From the NCBI GenBank assembly GCA_020438665.1, contig JAGQUE010000136.1, positions 1-5,448 on the forward strand: a stretch of 5,448 nucleotides of DNA, written 5' to 3'. The position numbers and the translations under genes are program-made. The notes under the pieces were generated by a model. The model saw only the letters and a program-made list of their open reading frames with translations. It was not told the DNA's origin and searched no databases. Position 1 is the stretch's first letter, and every line of letters starts with the position of its first letter. This document shows positions 4,065-5,448 of this stretch, in pieces. Origin of the DNA: Nocardioidaceae bacterium. GTDB lineage: Bacteria > Actinomycetota > Actinomycetes > Propionibacteriales > Nocardioidaceae.

Positions 4065-5448
4065 TCAGGAGAAGCACACGAAGGGTGCGGGGGGCGTCCC
4101 TTCGTCGGGGGGCGGCAGCGCGGCCGCGAGTGCGGCAGCCGGATCGAGACCCGCGCGCAGGCCCCGGTGCACGCCGAGCAGGACGTCGTGTGCGGCGTCG
4201 TCGTTGACGGCGGCGGCCGACGCGATGACGGTGCGCGCCCCGGCGTGCTGCCACGCGGCGGTCATCCCGATCAGCTCCTCGCCATAGCGGACCTCGGAGC
4301 GGCCGACCTCGCAGGCCGACAGCAAGACGACGTCGGGCACCCGCGCGAGCTGGTCGATGTCATAGCCGAACCAGGGACCGTCGACGAGCTCGACCCCGGA
4401 GAAGAGGGGGTTCTCCGAGGAGTGGCGCCCGTGGGCCGACAGGTGGAGCACGTCGACCGAGCCGGCGACGTCGGTCACGGCGGCGGCCGTGGCCTCGACC
4501 CCGGTGAGCACGGTCGAACCGGACCACAGGCCGGCCGCGGCGGTCACCTCGGCCTCGGCCCGCGCGACCCGCGGCCCGGCCACGAACCCCGCCGCCGACA
4601 GGGCCAAGGGTGACGACTGCCGCAGCAGCCAGGACGTCGCGGACTGCGCCACCGCGACCGACCGTCCCTGCAGTCCGGGCAGCAGGCCCCAGGGCACCCC
4701 CGCGAGCACCCCGGACGGGGTGAGCACCAGGCCGCGGTCACCGATCGCCTCCAGCAGCGGTGTCACGAGCAGGTCCGCCAGGTCGCCGAGCCGCGACGCC
4801 AGCTGGCGGCGGACCGGGCCGGCGAACGGCCCGGGCAGGTCGGAGGCCGCCATGTCGAGGTCAGGGAAGAGTCCCCCGAGCTGGGCATCCAGGCGATCGC
4901 GCGGACACACGTCGACGACCACCGCCCGCTGTGGGGTGACCACCAGCGCGGCGACCCCATCGGGGGTGGTGACATAGGCGACCAGCGCCTGGTCGTCGCC
5001 CAGCTGGTCCTGGAGCTCGGCCAGGCCGACGGGCTCCGCGACCTGGTGCGAGCCGTCGCCATACCAGGCTCGCTGGCGGATCGAGTCCTGCAGCTCGGCC
5101 ATCCGGCGACCCTCCGCCGACCGCGGGTCAGGCGTCATCGACTGCAGCCAGCGCAGCTCCGACAGCTCCGCGCTCACCCGCTCGTCGGCGGGCGGCCGCA
5201 CCGGGATGATGCGGCTGGCCAGGGCCCGGGCCCGTTCGGACCACTCCAGGAAGACCTCGGGCCTGCCGTCGGCCACGGCCATGCGGAGCCCGTCGATCGC
5301 CAGCTGGCGGCCATGCCCCACGACCCCGCTCTGGAGGTCGAGGCTGCCGAACGACGACTGCCACGCGTGCAGCTCCGAGAGGCCCTGCCGCAGCCGGGTG
5401 AAGGACCGGGCCCGTCGCCCCCGGGCCCGCTCGAGGTCGGCGGCCACC
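4065..5448 (-). CDS. CHAT-domain protein (caspase/separase-like cysteine peptidase), N-terminus beyond window
   Basis: At least 460 codons, open at the right edge. Numbering is from the GTG codon at 5447, which is probably internal. CHAT domains are clan CD cysteine peptidases, often fused to TPR repeats and used in regulated proteolysis or cell-death systems. Residues 1-135 are helical and charged (ERARGRRARSF, SERARALASRI, SAELSELRWLQ), like the end of a TPR or helical array. The CHAT domain runs from about 150 to the end. Its signatures are LTPSGVLAGVPWGLLP (242-257), the catalytic-His motif VLHLSAHGR (H339, codon 4433-4431) and the catalytic-Cys motif VVLLSACEVG (C379, codon 4313-4311), then RYGEELIGMTAAWQHAGARTV. 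Both catalytic residues are intact, so an active peptidase is expected. The C-terminus ends PAPFVCFS. It is the upstream gene of a pair with the small protein at 3655-3969. The activating signal and substrate are not visible. Confidence 0.9.
   Translation of the reverse strand, partial: VAADLERARGRRARSFTRLRQGLSELHAWQSSFGSLDLQSGVVGHGRQLAIDGLRMAVADGRPEVFLEWSERARALASRIIPVRPPADERVSAELSELRWLQSMTPDPRSAEGRRMAELQDSIRQRAWYGDGSHQVAEPVGLAELQDQLGDDQALVAYVTTPDGVAALVVTPQRAVVVDVCPRDRLDAQLGGLFPDLDMAASDLPGPFAGPVRRQLASRLGDLADLLVTPLLEAIGDRGLVLTPSGVLAGVPWGLLPGLQGRSVAVAQSATSWLLRQSSPLALSAAGFVAGPRVARAEAEVTAAAGLWSGSTVLTGVEATAAAVTDVAGSVDVLHLSAHGRHSSENPLFSGVELVDGPWFGYDIDQLARVPDVVLLSACEVGRSEVRYGEELIGMTAAWQHAGARTVIASAAAVNDDAAHDVLLGVHRGLRAGLDPAAALAAALPPPDEGTPPAPFVCFS

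Noticed and set aside
3970..4254. N-terminal extension of the small protein to 4254
   Set aside because: The extension is Arg/Ala/Gly-rich low-complexity sequence that overlaps the CHAT coding region in another frame; the ATG at 3969 has a strong Shine-Dalgarno.
4167..4613. 148-aa plus-strand frame opposite the CHAT gene
   Set aside because: Antisense to the catalytic His and Cys motifs, with a composition typical of shadow frames.
4065..5448. Type III-E CRISPR (Craspase-like) TPR-CHAT component
   Set aside because: There are no repeats, spacers or Cas proteins in the window; a CHAT domain alone is far more widespread than that system.

Overview
The window is high-GC DNA with strong G/C preference at third codon positions, GTG and TTG start codons, TANNNT-type -10 elements and an rpsF-ssb pair of actinobacterial type. 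This suggests a chromosomal segment of an actinobacterium. Nocardioides or a relative (Propionibacteriales) is my best guess, but it is inferred from general protein character and not from a database match. I see no insertion sequence, integrase, tRNA, rRNA or CRISPR array.

Layout. (1) 1-700, minus strand: the start of the rpsF-ssb(-rpsR-rplI) ribosomal operon. It holds the 5' part of ssb, complete rpsF with a TTG start, and an rpsF leader. The leader has an extended -10 promoter and a hairpin in which CCTCCT can pair with the AGGAGG Shine-Dalgarno, leaving a CCG-containing bulge; this resembles the S6:S18 autoregulatory element. (2) 733-2539, plus strand, divergent: a Ser/Thr protein kinase with one C-terminal membrane helix and no extracellular sensor, then deoxyribonuclease IV (nfo) with all nine expected metal ligands. 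(3) 2552-3433, minus strand, convergent with nfo: a tandem GNAT-type acetyltransferase whose promoter places the transcription start on or next to the ATG, so the mRNA is probably leaderless. (4) 3434-3654: intergenic DNA with a very strong 22-bp hairpin. (5) 3655-5448, minus strand: a CHAT-domain protein (caspase/separase-like cysteine peptidase, N-terminus beyond the window) followed by a small cytosolic beta-rich protein whose layout resembles the chagasin/I42 cysteine-protease-inhibitor fold.

How the genes work together. The ribosomal operon, nfo and the kinase look like ordinary core functions. The least ordinary part is region 5. A predicted caspase-like protease is followed, 95 bp downstream on the same strand, by a possible inhibitor-fold or otherwise Ig-like partner, and the unit seems to be closed by the large hairpin. 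The CHAT call rests on clear His and Cys motifs. The chagasin-like call is a pattern-level inference, and the usual inhibitory loops are not conserved. The rest of the CHAT protein and any further partners lie to the right of the window.
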